A stretch of 64,000 nt of DNA from Nonomuraea wenchangensis (GCF_900111685.1 NZ_FOHX01000004.1:62001-126000); one strand, 5' to 3'. Shown: positions 16,739 through 25,047, numbered from the stretch's first letter. Notes: a model not told the origin generated them from the letters alone. Numbers and translations are program-made.

Positions 16739-17536
16739 ATGGACGAGAAGTGGCAGGAGATCGGCGACCGGGTCTACGTCCGCCGGCACCGGTCCTACGA
16801 CATGAACACCGGCCTGATCGTGGGCGACGACGGGCACTGCCTCGTGCTCGACACGCGGGCCTCCCACCGCCAAGCCGCCGACCTGATCGAGGCGATCAGG
16901 ACGATCACCCACGGCCCCTGGACGGTCGTCAACAGCCACTCCCACTTCGACCACTACTTCGGCAACGCGCTCTTCCGCCCCGCCGAGATCTGGGGCCACA
17001 CCCGCTGCGCGGAGGAGATCGAGACGTACGGCGAGCAGCAACGCGCCCTCCTCGCGGAACGCGATCCGGAGCTGCGCGAGGAGCTGGAAGAGGTCACCAT
17101 CGTCGCGCCGGACTGCACGTTCAGCAGCGCCGCGAGCCTCGACCTCGGCGGGCGCATGGTGCATCTGCGGCACTTCGGGCTCGGGCACAGCAGCAACGAC
17201 GTCGTGGTGCAGGTGCCGGACGCGGGGGTGGTGTTCGCGGGTGACCTGGTGGAGGAGGGGGCGCCGCCCGCGTTCGGGGACTCGTACCCGCTGGACTGGC
17301 CGGTGACGCTGGCCGCGATGCTCAGGGAGATGCCCGAGCCGGTGATCGTGCCGGGGCACGGCGCGGTGGTGGACCGCGCGTACGTGTCGGGGCAGCAGGC
17401 CGAGCTGGCGCTGGTGGCCGACCTGGCGAGGCGGGCGCACACGGAAGGGCTGCGTGACCTCATCGGCCGCTTCCCTTACCCGGAGGAGACCAGCAGGCAG
17501 GCGATCGACCGCGCCTTCCTGCAGCTCGACGCCTGA
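16739..17536 (+). CDS. MBL-fold metallo-hydrolase
   Basis: A 265-residue metallo-beta-lactamase-fold protein. The metal motif NSHSHFDHYFGN gives His67, His69, Asp71 and His72; further ligands are likely in LGHSSNDVVV, VFAGDLVEEG (Asp) and VPGHGAVV (His). These match a dinuclear zinc site of hydrolases related to lactonases and glyoxalase II, with no DNA- or RNA-processing domain. It is 28 bp downstream of the BVMO gene and probably co-transcribed, so hydrolysis of a BVMO product is possible; that link is inference. Confidence 0.87.
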   Translation: MDEKWQEIGDRVYVRRHRSYDMNTGLIVGDDGHCLVLDTRASHRQAADLIEAIRTITHGPWTVVNSHSHFDHYFGNALFRPAEIWGHTRCAEEIETYGEQQRALLAERDPELREELEEVTIVAPDCTFSSAASLDLGGRMVHLRHFGLGHSSNDVVVQVPDAGVVFAGDLVEEGAPPAFGDSYPLDWPVTLAAMLREMPEPVIVPGHGAVVDRAYVSGQQAELALVADLARRAHTEGLRDLIGRFPYPEETSRQAIDRAFLQLDA

Positions 17537-17576
17537 TCGCCGCCGACCCTCTCGACTTTCGGTACTGCACATGCCT

Positions 17577-17595
17577 ATAGTGCAAATTGCACTAT
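17577..17595. promoter_or_regulatory. Perfect 19-bp palindrome, likely PadR operator
   Basis: ATAGTGCAA-A-TTGCACTAT has 9-bp perfect arms. It ends 13 bp before the chosen padR start and covers an alternative upstream ATG. Autorepression by the PadR protein is the simplest reading. Confidence 0.7.
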
Positions 17596-17608
17596 GGAAA
17601 GGAGCATC

Positions 17609-18175
17609 ATGGCGCGCCGCCACGATCTGGTCGGGCTCACCGTCCTGGCCCTGCTCACGCTGCGCGCCGCTCACCCGTACGAGCTGCACCGGCTCATCGT
17701 CGACTGGCACAAGGACTACATCACCGGCCTGCCGCGCAGCCTCTACCACGCGGTCGAGCGGCTGGCCAGGGACGAGTTCATCGTGCCCGCGAAGACCGAC
17801 CGCGAGGGCCGCAGGCCGGAGCGCACGGTCTACGAGATCACCGACGAGGGCCGGGAGGAGCTGGCCGCCCGGCTGCGCCTGCTCCTCGAACGGCCGGACC
17901 CCGACCGGCGCGCGTTCGTCGCCGCGGTCTCGCTCATGGGCTGCCTCCCGCCGCCCGAGACCGTACGGGCGCTGCGCGCCCGCGCCGCGACGATCGAGGG
18001 CACCCTCGCCGGGATGGACGCCCACCGGCGGGCCATGGCAGAGGACGGCCTGCCCGCCGTGCTCGCGCTGGAGCTGGAGTACGAGCAGGCGCTGCACCGG
18101 GCCGAGCTGGCCTGGCTCGGCGACCTGCTCGACCGGCTGGACAAGGGCGAGCTCGACTGGAGCCCGCCCACCTGA
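17609..18175 (+). CDS. PadR-family transcriptional regulator
   Basis: A 188-residue protein with the PadR winged helix in residues 1-80 (VLALLTLRAAHPYELHRLI, then PRSLYHAVERLARDEFI, then a wing with RPERTVYEITDEGREEL) and a C-terminal helical dimer part (Vir_C type). It binds small aromatic or hydrophobic ligands in other systems; the ligand here is unknown. The ATG at 17609 has AAAGGAG 4 nt upstream and is preferred over the ATG at 17594, which lies inside the palindromic operator. A 9-bp-stem hairpin (18183-18216) follows the gene. The three genes downstream may be its regulon. Confidence 0.88.
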   Translation: MARRHDLVGLTVLALLTLRAAHPYELHRLIVDWHKDYITGLPRSLYHAVERLARDEFIVPAKTDREGRRPERTVYEITDEGREELAARLRLLLERPDPDRRAFVAAVSLMGCLPPPETVRALRARAATIEGTLAGMDAHRRAMAEDGLPAVLALELEYEQALHRAELAWLGDLLDRLDKGELDWSPPT

Positions 18176-18292
18176 GAAACAACGGCCGCCGAGGTGCGCC
18201 AACACCCCGGCGGCCGGCAACCGACCAAGGCGCCTGCCCTGTCCGGACTCGCATCCCCAAGGATAGGCGCCGCGACCGAGAGGAACCGCGTC

Positions 18293-18685
18293 ATGTCCAC
18301 CACCGAAGCCACGACCGAGATCAACCGCCTGCTCGCCCGCCTGACCGAGACCTGGAACGCCGGCGACTCCGTCGGCTACGCGGAGCTGTTCACCGCGGAC
18401 GCCGACTACGTCACCTTCTTCGGCCTGCACCTCAAGGGCCGCGAGGCCATCGAGGAGACGCACAGGGGGTTGTTCAAGACCGCGATCAAGCTCGACGAGA
18501 GCGACGTCGAGCCGAGCATCAGGTACATCACCGACGACGTCGCCGTGGTCGTGGTGGGCGGGGCGTCGTCCGTGAACGGCGTCCCCGACCCGAGCCGGAC
18601 GTCCACCGTCACCTTCACGGCGCTGCGCACCCCTGAGGGCTGGCGCTTCGCCTCCTTCCACAACTCACGGGTGGTCAAGCCGTGA
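18293..18685 (+). CDS. SgcJ/EcaC-family (NTF2-like) protein
   Basis: A 130-residue NTF2-like fold protein: TTEINRLLARLTETWNAGDS begins the cone, followed by ELFTADADYVTFFGLHLKGR, the signature of the SgcJ/EcaC family found in enediyne and other pathways, and a conserved C-terminal RFASFHNSRVV. It may bind or isomerise a small hydrophobic compound; none is known here. The start at 18293 has AGAGGAA upstream. Its stop overlaps the GTG start of the next gene. Confidence 0.8.
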   Translation: MSTTEATTEINRLLARLTETWNAGDSVGYAELFTADADYVTFFGLHLKGREAIEETHRGLFKTAIKLDESDVEPSIRYITDDVAVVVVGGASSVNGVPDPSRTSTVTFTALRTPEGWRFASFHNSRVVKP

Positions 18686-19017
18686 GCCGACGGCTCGTCA
18701 CGGCGGTCGCCGGGGTGGTGACCGCGCCCGTCGAGCGGGTGTGGCCGCTGCTCCGGCGGCAGGTGCCCGCCACGGAGGGCGGCGAGCATTTCCTGGCCCA
18801 CCAGGGCGGCTGGTGGTACCGGGGCGAGTGGACGGTGACCGCCCATCCCGAGGGCACGCGCGTGGACCACCGCGTCTACTGCGTGGCCGGCCCGTTCTGG
18901 GCGGTGGCCCTCGCCAACCGGCTGTTCATCGGGTTCGGGGCGCGTACGCGCCGCGCGTTCGGGGACCGCCTGGCCGCGATCGCCCACCAGTCGGGAGGCT
19001 CCGCGCGCCTGACCTAG
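18682..19017 (+). CDS. Small SRPBCC-like (polyketide cyclase/START-fold) protein
   Basis: A 111-residue protein coupled by a GTGA overlap to the SgcJ-like gene. The pattern of an N-terminal strand, APVERVWPLLRR helix, WWYRGEWTV strand pair and a long C-terminal helix suggests a truncated SRPBCC fold, which is shorter than the usual 140-150 residues. No catalytic residues can be named. It may form a ligand-binding pair with the neighbour. Confidence 0.55.
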   Translation: MSRRLVTAVAGVVTAPVERVWPLLRRQVPATEGGEHFLAHQGGWWYRGEWTVTAHPEGTRVDHRVYCVAGPFWAVALANRLFIGFGARTRRAFGDRLAAIAHQSGGSARLT

Positions 19018-19028
19018 GCTCCCATGTC

Positions 19029-19970
19029 ATGAAATGGGAGCATTTGACCCTGGCGGACGCTCGGCCGCTGGCCGAACTGCTGGGCGCGATGGAGACCGTG
19101 GACCACACCGGCGTGGTTTACAGTGCGGACGAGGTGGCCGGCCACCTCTCCAGCCCGCTGCTCGACCTGGCCGAAGGCACCCTCGCGGCCCGGGAGGGCG
19201 ACCGCCTGGTCGCCTTCGCCCAGCTGCCGGTCATGCAGTCCGCCCCCGAGACGCACGCCATGCGGCTCTGGGGCGGCGTGCATCCCGACCACCGCCGCCG
19301 CGGCCTCGGCCGGCGGATCGTGGACTGGAGCCTGCGCGCCGCCCCGGCGCTGAGCGCGCGGGCCTTCCCCGGCGTTCCCGCGGAGATCCACCTCACGGCG
19401 CACGCCACCGATCCCGGGGCGGTGGCGCTCGCGGAGGCCGCCGGGTTCGTCCAGGTGCGCACCTTCGCCCGGATGGCGTGCGAGCTGCCCGCCGACCTGC
19501 CCGCCGTCCGGCTCCCGGCCGGCGTGTCCCTCGTCCCCTGGTCGCCGGACCTGGACGAAGGCGCCCGCGCCGTACGCAACCAGTCCTTCCGCGACCACTG
19601 GGGCAGCGTGCCGCACACCCCGGAGAGCTGGCACGCCGCCATCACCGGCCCCTCGAACTTCCTGCCGGGCTCGTCGTTCGTGGCCCTGGCGGACGGGCGG
19701 GCCGTCGGCGTGCTCATGACCCACCACCGTGAGACGCCGGCCGGTGAGCGCGTCGCCTGGATCCAGATCGTCGGCACGCTGCGCGAGTGGCGCGGCAAGG
19801 GCGTGGCCGGCGCGCTGCTCACGCACGCCCTCGCCGCCTTCGCCGCCCAGGGCTACGACACGGCCGGGCTCGGCGTGGACGCCGCCAACCCGACGGGCGC
19901 GGTCGCCGTGTACGAACGCGCCGGCTTCTCCATCGCCCACCGCAGCACGGTGTACTCCTGCGCGGTATGA
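19029..19970 (+). CDS. Tandem GNAT-domain acetyltransferase
   Basis: A 313-residue protein with two GNAT domains. The first shows the acetyl-CoA loop HPDHRRRGLGRRIVDWSL and the second LREWRGKGVAGALLTHALAA followed by GVDAANPTGAVAVYERAGF. Two-domain GNATs include mycothiol synthase, but MshD-specific features are not evident, so the substrate is unknown. The start ATG at 19029 follows a TAGGCT hexamer by 8 nt, so a leaderless message is possible. A long antisense frame across this gene is composition only. Confidence 0.85.
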   Translation: MKWEHLTLADARPLAELLGAMETVDHTGVVYSADEVAGHLSSPLLDLAEGTLAAREGDRLVAFAQLPVMQSAPETHAMRLWGGVHPDHRRRGLGRRIVDWSLRAAPALSARAFPGVPAEIHLTAHATDPGAVALAEAAGFVQVRTFARMACELPADLPAVRLPAGVSLVPWSPDLDEGARAVRNQSFRDHWGSVPHTPESWHAAITGPSNFLPGSSFVALADGRAVGVLMTHHRETPAGERVAWIQIVGTLREWRGKGVAGALLTHALAAFAAQGYDTAGLGVDAANPTGAVAVYERAGFSIAHRSTVYSCAV

Positions 19971-19979
19971 AGCGACCGC

Positions 19980-20384
19980 TCACGAGGGTCCGGACGTGAC
20001 GGGGCAGGGATGCGACACGTGCCGGTTCGGGCAGCAGACCATCCCCAGGGTCACGAACCTGCCGGCCTTCAGCCACTCGCCCCACTGCACGTCCACGCCC
20101 CGGGGCAGGGCGTCCCTGGCACGGGCCAGGCGCTCCTCCAGGGTGATGCGCTCCGGCCGGATGAGGGACGCGCTCGCCTTGCCGTACTCGCGGGCCAGCC
20201 AGCAGGCGGCGTCCTCGACGTCGTCGAAGCTGCCGGCGATCCGTGAGGCGGGCTTGGCCAGCCAGTCACCGGTGCGCATGGGCGGCAGCGGCGAGGTGGG
20301 GAAGCCGGGCGAGCCGGGCCGTCTCCCGGACTCGTCGCCTCGGTCAGCCCCGTTGCCGGTCCACTGGTAGGCGTGCCAGTGCAT
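19980..20384 (-). CDS. Hypothetical protein (starts MHWHAYQWTG)
   Basis: A 134-residue protein I cannot assign. The N-terminus is MHWHAYQWTG; a middle part (SRIAGSFDDVEDAACWLAREY) looks helical, and the C-terminal third has two Cys residues (CCPNRHVSHPCP). No signal peptide or membrane helix is seen. Codon use is normal for this genome. It converges on the GNAT gene with 9 bp between them. Confidence 0.55.
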   Translation of the reverse strand: MHWHAYQWTGNGADRGDESGRRPGSPGFPTSPLPPMRTGDWLAKPASRIAGSFDDVEDAACWLAREYGKASASLIRPERITLEERLARARDALPRGVDVQWGEWLKAGRFVTLGMVCCPNRHVSHPCPVTSGPS

Positions 20385-20468
20385 GATCAGACAGCTCCCG
20401 TAACCTTGAGGCGAGCGGCTCCTGCTTGCTGTGATCAGGCAGGGGCCGCCGCCCGTCTTGGGGTCTCG

Positions 20469-20681
20469 CTAGATGGTGGTCACGCCGGCCGCGCGAAGTT
20501 CGGCACCGGTGAAGCGGAGAGTCCCCGCATCCGGGTTCTTCCCGTCACGCAGGGCGAACGCGTCCGGAGCGCCCGGGATCGGGGCGATCTCGACGCAGGA
20601 CTCCATCTCCTCCTCGTCCTGGTTGCCTCCGCACAGACGGCGGAAAACCGGCTGGTTGAGCGAGTGCTCGTACAGATCCAC
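20469..20681 (-). CDS. DUF397 domain protein without a helix-turn-helix partner
   Basis: A 70-residue DUF397 protein: LCGGNQDEEEMESCVEIAPI then DAFALRDGKNPDAGTLRF carries the family's Cys-Val-Glu and Arg-Asp-x-Lys-x-Pro marks. The start is GTG at 20681 with GAGAGG 7 nt upstream. DUF397 proteins usually sit immediately after an XRE (Scr1/WhiJ-type) regulator and modulate it; no such gene is adjacent. Instead it is divergent from a NACHT-like NTPase, with a 195-bp spacer holding two copies of a GTAGTCG palindrome. Confidence 0.8.
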   Translation of the reverse strand: MDLYEHSLNQPVFRRLCGGNQDEEEMESCVEIAPIPGAPDAFALRDGKNPDAGTLRFTGAELRAAGVTTI

Positions 20682-20733
20682 GTCATCGCCTCTCTTGTCT
20701 ACTAGTTGTCTCTCCTCGTCTAAATAGCAGATT

Positions 20734-20749
20734 GTAGTCGTGCGACTAC
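20734..20749. promoter_or_regulatory. Inverted repeat GTAGTCG-TG-CGACTAC (copy 1)
   Basis: Perfect 7-bp arms with a 2-bp spacer, 53 bp before the DUF397 start. On the minus strand its right arm runs directly into TACAAT, a good -10 hexamer for the DUF397 gene, so a bound protein would block that promoter. Confidence 0.65.
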
Positions 20750-20848
20750 GGAAATAGGTCGCGGCTCGCCGTTCAGGAAGGCAGCGCCAGGCCGTGGCCG
20801 ACGTGGACCGATCCCGGTAACGCTCCCTGCGGATGCCGCGTTGTCCAG

Positions 20849-20860
20849 GTAGTCGACTAC
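20849..20860. promoter_or_regulatory. Palindrome GTAGTCGACTAC (copy 2)
   Basis: The same half-sites as copy 1 without the spacer, 16 bp before the NACHT gene. A possible -35 TTGTCC (20841-20846) lies 17 bp from a weak -10 GAGGAT (20864-20869), which would place the palindrome in the promoter spacer. Confidence 0.65.
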
Positions 20861-20876
20861 GCAGAGGATTGATCTC

Positions 20877-23800
20877 GTGACGCAAGATTTTCTGGATCAG
20901 ATCGCGTGGATCCTGTCCGCCGTTGCCGCCGTGGCGGCGGTGATCGGCCTGCGGTTCGACGCCTACAGCCACGCCCAAGGCCGTGAAGAGGCGTTTCGGA
21001 AGATCAGTGGGCGGTCGTTCGCCGCCGTGGGCCTGCTGCTGGTCGGGCTCGACGTTTTCGCCTGGCTCAGGAGCGCCGGGATCCCGCCGCGCCTCTGGCC
21101 TGATGTCACGTCGATCGTGACGGCGGGTGTCGGCTGCACTGTGCTCGTCCTGGGCATCGTACGGGTGGTCCGGACGGGGCCGGAGCCTTACGTGACCCAG
21201 CTGCGGCACATCTCCAACACCGCCATCGGGAAATTGGGCGAGCCGAACCAGCTCACCGAGCCGCTCGTCACCATCGGCAAGAGGGTCCCGCGCCGCCGGT
21301 TGGCCTCTCGGCAGCTGCTGCGTTCCCGCGCCAAAGTCACCTTCGTCGTCGGCGAAGCAGGCTCGGGGAAGACGCTGGCGCTACGGAAGGCGTTATGGCG
21401 AACGCACCAGCACGTCACAACCACGAAGAAGCCACCCTGGATGGCGGTGTACATCAACCTGGCCAACGTGACGGCGCCCATCACCGCGGAGGCGATCCGC
21501 AGCCATGTCTACGAGTTCGTCGCCGACGGGGACTCTGTCATCCAGACCGACCTGCGCAACCTGCTGGACGGACGGCGGAACCTGAGGTGGCTCTTCCTGT
21601 TCGATGCCTTCCACGCCGCCGATTCGGACGAGACGACCCTGAAGGCCATTCGCCAGTTCGCTGACAGCAGGCCTGCATTCGCGGCGATCGTCGTGACCCA
21701 GGACGAGCCGGACGTCCTCGCGGGCGAGAAAGTGCTGCGTCTTTCGCCGCTGACCTACAGGCAGCAGCAAGACATAGCGGCGGACAGCGGCATCACCGAC
21801 ACCCTGCTCAAGAGACTCTTGACGCATCTGACCCAGCATCCCGAGCTGGCACGGCGCGCGGCGAATCCGCGCTTTCTGCAGTTCCTCTGTGACCACATGC
21901 GGCAGGCCGAGGCGAACTGGTTTCCCAGCAGCTCCTACGAGCTGTTGGAAGCGGTCGTCGCCCAGCGGCTGAGGAGAGCGGCAAATCCGTCCCAAATCGC
22001 CGAGGTCGCGGAATCGCTCGCCGCTCGGGTGATCGACCGCGGCCTCGCGGCGGACCTCGAACGACCGGATCCCGCGGCGATCGACGCGCTGATCGCCGTG
22101 GGCATTCTGCAGGCGTATCGCAACGACATGGCCGTGTTCGCCAGCGGCATGTTCTGCGACTACTTCGCCGCTCGATGGCTCGTACGCATGCGCGAGCGCA
22201 TCGACCCGCAAGAGCTGATCACGGCTCCGGCATGGCGCGATCCTCTGGCGCTCTGCCTCGGCCCATCTACTGGCGAGCTGAGGGAGCCGCTGGTCACAGC
22301 GGCCCGTAAGGTGCTCGACGAGCAGCTGACGAAGGCGGCTTGGGCGATCGGCGACGTGACCCCGTACCTCACAGCCGCGCCGAACGCTCCCCTCACCGGC
22401 ATCGCGCGACCGGATCTAGCCTGGCCCGCGCCGGTGAGGCACGTGCTCGACCTGCTGAACAAAGTGGAAGGCGACGTGCCTGCGTCCGCTGAGCTGACCC
22501 GCCTCATCGACCGCATCGTCGTCAGCGCGTTCGTACGTGGCCGGCCGGCAGAGCAGAAACGCGCCATGGCTCTGTTGCCGCTCGCGTCGCCAGAGGTCGG
22601 AGCTTGGGCAGTGACCTGGCTGGTGCGGACAGACAGCCCCGAAGAGCTGACTCTCGACGCGGCCGAGCAGCTCAACGCGTCGCCGGAGACGTTTTCACGC
22701 CTGCCGGGACACGTCCGCCTGCTGCTCCTCACCTGGGTGCTGAAGTCCCCGCCACTGGTCAGTCTGCTGGTCCCCCGGGCCAGAATCCGCCTCGAGGATC
22801 GCGTCATCGGCCTGGCAGTCCTCGCCCGTGCAGCAGTGCGCCTGCTGCAGGCGTGGGCGGTCATCGGCATTATCCGCTTCAGCTCGCTGCTTTTCGGGGA
22901 CGTGAGTCTGAGGTGGCCCAGTGCCGTGATGCCACTGATGTGCGGCGTTTTTCTCCTCGGCTCGGGTCCGCGGCTGAAAGCCGTCTCCCGGAGGGCCTAT
23001 GCCATGGCCTGGTTCCCCGCGTTGCTGGGAGGCCTGCTGACCCTGGACGCCGTCGTGCAGGCCGCACAGGCGTTCGTCTTCCTCCTGTCGGGAGAAATAG
23101 GAAACGGGCTCCTGGAACTGTTCAGGGCTACGGCCAATTCGTGGCCCGTCGCGCTGGTGGCCTTCATGGGCTGGACGGGGCGGCTGCCCCAAGGGCCGCG
23201 GGACTGGATACTGCCGCATCTGCGCCCGCTGCACGACCTGTTCACGCAGTACATCGCCGCCCGAGACCCGGATGAGATCGTTCATGCCATCCGGCGCAAC
23301 CTGACGCTGCCGAACAAGGCGCTCCTGCTTCGCTGGCTCAACGGCGGCCTCTTCCTCGCCCTAGCGATCCTCGTCTTTGGCCTACCGGTTGAGATCCCGA
23401 ATGTTTCCCCTGGTGAGCAAACCGACGCGCGCGCCGCGACGGCCACGGGGCTGATCCTCCTGGCCTTTCTCGTCAACAGCATCCTGTCCAAGTGGCAACA
23501 GCGGATCAAGTGGCAAGGCATCTCCGAGCGCATGGCAAGTGGCCACCTCACCGCCGAAGAGCTACTCGCGATGCTGTACAGCGCCGGCCGTGCCGATCAT
23601 CCGGGAAGTTCCGTCTCCCGAGTCCGGAAGTGGGAGACGCCCGAGACGGATTTCCTGGTCAGGGCTCTGACCGAATGCCCGCCGAATTCGTTGACCCATG
23701 TCGTGGACGTGCTGCGGGATCTGGACGCGGCGCTGGGGCACATCGCCTACATGGTGGACAAGAACAGTACAGAACCGATCCCGCAGGGAGTATGGGACTC

Positions 23801-23939
23801 TGTGCCGCAGCTCCGGCACCCAGGACTGCGTTCGTCGCTCATCCAACACGACAAACGCTGTCCGGGGCAGCTCGAACGGCTCGCCGCCGCGCACCAGGAC
23901 CGGATCAGGCGCGTCATAGAGCGGGTGCCCGAGAGCTGA
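20877..23939 (+). CDS. Membrane-embedded NACHT-like NTPase
   Basis: A 1020-residue STAND-type NTPase. Three hydrophobic segments (about 7-26, 47-66, 79-98) come first, then a Walker A GEAGSGKT at 159-166 and a Walker B-like strand WLFLFDAF at 238-245. A NACHT-typical DGxDE acidic pair is not present, so Walker B is degenerate. A winged-helix-like part follows (about 290-450: LSPLTYRQQQDIAADSGI, ANPRFLQFLCDHM, AVFASGMFCDYFAARWLVRM). Residues about 650-870 hold six or more further hydrophobic segments, and a soluble helical tail ends the protein. NACHT proteins include bacterial antiphage proteins; this architecture, with the NTPase between two membrane blocks, has no effector I can name. Start GTG has AGAGGA 8 nt upstream. 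Confidence 0.8.
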   Translation: MTQDFLDQIAWILSAVAAVAAVIGLRFDAYSHAQGREEAFRKISGRSFAAVGLLLVGLDVFAWLRSAGIPPRLWPDVTSIVTAGVGCTVLVLGIVRVVRTGPEPYVTQLRHISNTAIGKLGEPNQLTEPLVTIGKRVPRRRLASRQLLRSRAKVTFVVGEAGSGKTLALRKALWRTHQHVTTTKKPPWMAVYINLANVTAPITAEAIRSHVYEFVADGDSVIQTDLRNLLDGRRNLRWLFLFDAFHAADSDETTLKAIRQFADSRPAFAAIVVTQDEPDVLAGEKVLRLSPLTYRQQQDIAADSGITDTLLKRLLTHLTQHPELARRAANPRFLQFLCDHMRQAEANWFPSSSYELLEAVVAQRLRRAANPSQIAEVAESLAARVIDRGLAADLERPDPAAIDALIAVGILQAYRNDMAVFASGMFCDYFAARWLVRMRERIDPQELITAPAWRDPLALCLGPSTGELREPLVTAARKVLDEQLTKAAWAIGDVTPYLTAAPNAPLTGIARPDLAWPAPVRHVLDLLNKVEGDVPASAELTRLIDRIVVSAFVRGRPAEQKRAMALLPLASPEVGAWAVTWLVRTDSPEELTLDAAEQLNASPETFSRLPGHVRLLLLTWVLKSPPLVSLLVPRARIRLEDRVIGLAVLARAAVRLLQAWAVIGIIRFSSLLFGDVSLRWPSAVMPLMCGVFLLGSGPRLKAVSRRAYAMAWFPALLGGLLTLDAVVQAAQAFVFLLSGEIGNGLLELFRATANSWPVALVAFMGWTGRLPQGPRDWILPHLRPLHDLFTQYIAARDPDEIVHAIRRNLTLPNKALLLRWLNGGLFLALAILVFGLPVEIPNVSPGEQTDARAATATGLILLAFLVNSILSKWQQRIKWQGISERMASGHLTAEELLAMLYSAGRADHPGSSVSRVRKWETPETDFLVRALTECPPNSLTHVVDVLRDLDAALGHIAYMVDKNSTEPIPQGVWDSVPQLRHPGLRSSLIQHDKRCPGQLERLAAAHQDRIRRVIERVPES

Positions 23940-23961
23940 CGGCCTGCGATTGCGTGGCGCG

Positions 23962-25041
23962 CTAGCCCCGCTCGAACGACGGGTGCGGGCCCAGGGCCCA
24001 GTATTCGAACAGGCCGTGGCCGACGTGCCCGTCGTACTCGAAGCGCCCGACCGCGTCCACGAGGCCCCACATGCGGTTCGCGTCCTCCGGCAGCCGGTAC
24101 GTCACCCCCTGCACCACCGGCTCCGGCCCCTGGTACATGCCGTGCCGCCAGTCCGGTTCGAGGCCGTAGCCGGTGCCGGCCATGAGGTGGACCGGCAGGA
24201 CGGGGGTGCAGCGCACGTCGAAGGGCTTGCCCGTGGGCGGGGTGAAGGTGATGACGGCCTCGACGACGTCCCGGGTGCCGGGGGCGTACACGGGCCGGTA
24301 GTCGGGGCGGCCCAGGTACTCCTCCTCGCGCCCGTCCGCCCACACCCGGACGGCCTCCTCCAGCAGCCGGCGGCCCCGCTCGTCCTCCTGGACGATGCAC
24401 AGGATCGCGTGGTCGCCGAAGCTCATGGGGGCGTACAGCCAGTAGAAGGTGCCGGCGTTCCTGGACTGGATGCCGGGCGGCTCGGCCTCGCCGACCGGGC
24501 GGATGCCCCAGGAGCGGTCCCTGGTGCCCAGCCAGCGGTCGGGGGTGACCGGGATCTCCTCATCGCCGATCCGTACGTGCCCGGTCCAGCGGCCGGTCTG
24601 CGCGAGCCGGACGGAGTCGAACATCACCCGCTCCTGCCACCGCAGGAAGTGCCGGGGCTCCAGGGTGGCCGGGATCGTGCCCTCCCAGCTCAGGTCGAAG
24701 GACAGCCCGTACGCGTTCGGCTCCAGGATCACGCGCAGCCGCTTCAGCCCTTCGAGGACCTCGACCCGGAACGGGCCGACCCCGGTGTCCATGCGGTCCG
24801 CGCCGAGTTCGCGCGAGGCCCGTACCACCCGGTGCAGGTTCCCCCGGCGGGCCAGGGCGAAGGCGTCGGTGACGCCCAGGTTGGGGTACTGGCCGAGGCC
24901 GACGATGAGCATGAGCTCGTCGGTGCCGGCATGGCAGTTGAAGTAGTAGCGGTCGTAGAAGTTGCGGTCGGAGGTGGTCACGTGCCGCATGACCTGGGCC
25001 GCCTGGTGGACGGGGTAGTCGTCGAGGGGTGACAGCGCCAT
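23962..25041 (-). CDS. CrtC-like / DUF7064-type lipocalin-like protein
   Basis: A 359-residue protein without signal peptide. WLGTRDRSWGIRPVGEAEPP is like the GxRDRSWGxR motif of CrtC (hydroxyneurosporene hydratase)-like double-lipocalin proteins, now split into DUF7064/DUF7065, that are frequent in steroid- and lipid-degrading actinobacteria. The substrate is unknown; binding of a hydrophobic molecule is likely. The start MALSPLDDY at 25041 lies 6 nt after a -10 box, so the mRNA is probably leaderless. The promoter spacer holds a palindrome that fits the KstR2 consensus. A 69-residue upstream extension of the frame is rejected. Confidence 0.65.
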   Translation of the reverse strand: MALSPLDDYPVHQAAQVMRHVTTSDRNFYDRYYFNCHAGTDELMLIVGLGQYPNLGVTDAFALARRGNLHRVVRASRELGADRMDTGVGPFRVEVLEGLKRLRVILEPNAYGLSFDLSWEGTIPATLEPRHFLRWQERVMFDSVRLAQTGRWTGHVRIGDEEIPVTPDRWLGTRDRSWGIRPVGEAEPPGIQSRNAGTFYWLYAPMSFGDHAILCIVQEDERGRRLLEEAVRVWADGREEEYLGRPDYRPVYAPGTRDVVEAVITFTPPTGKPFDVRCTPVLPVHLMAGTGYGLEPDWRHGMYQGPEPVVQGVTYRLPEDANRMWGLVDAVGRFEYDGHVGHGLFEYWALGPHPSFERG

Positions 25042-25047
25042 GGTCGG

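Noticed and set aside
14800..16740. 646-residue minus-strand open frame over the monooxygenase
   Set aside because: Opposite a complete BVMO with all motifs; composition only.
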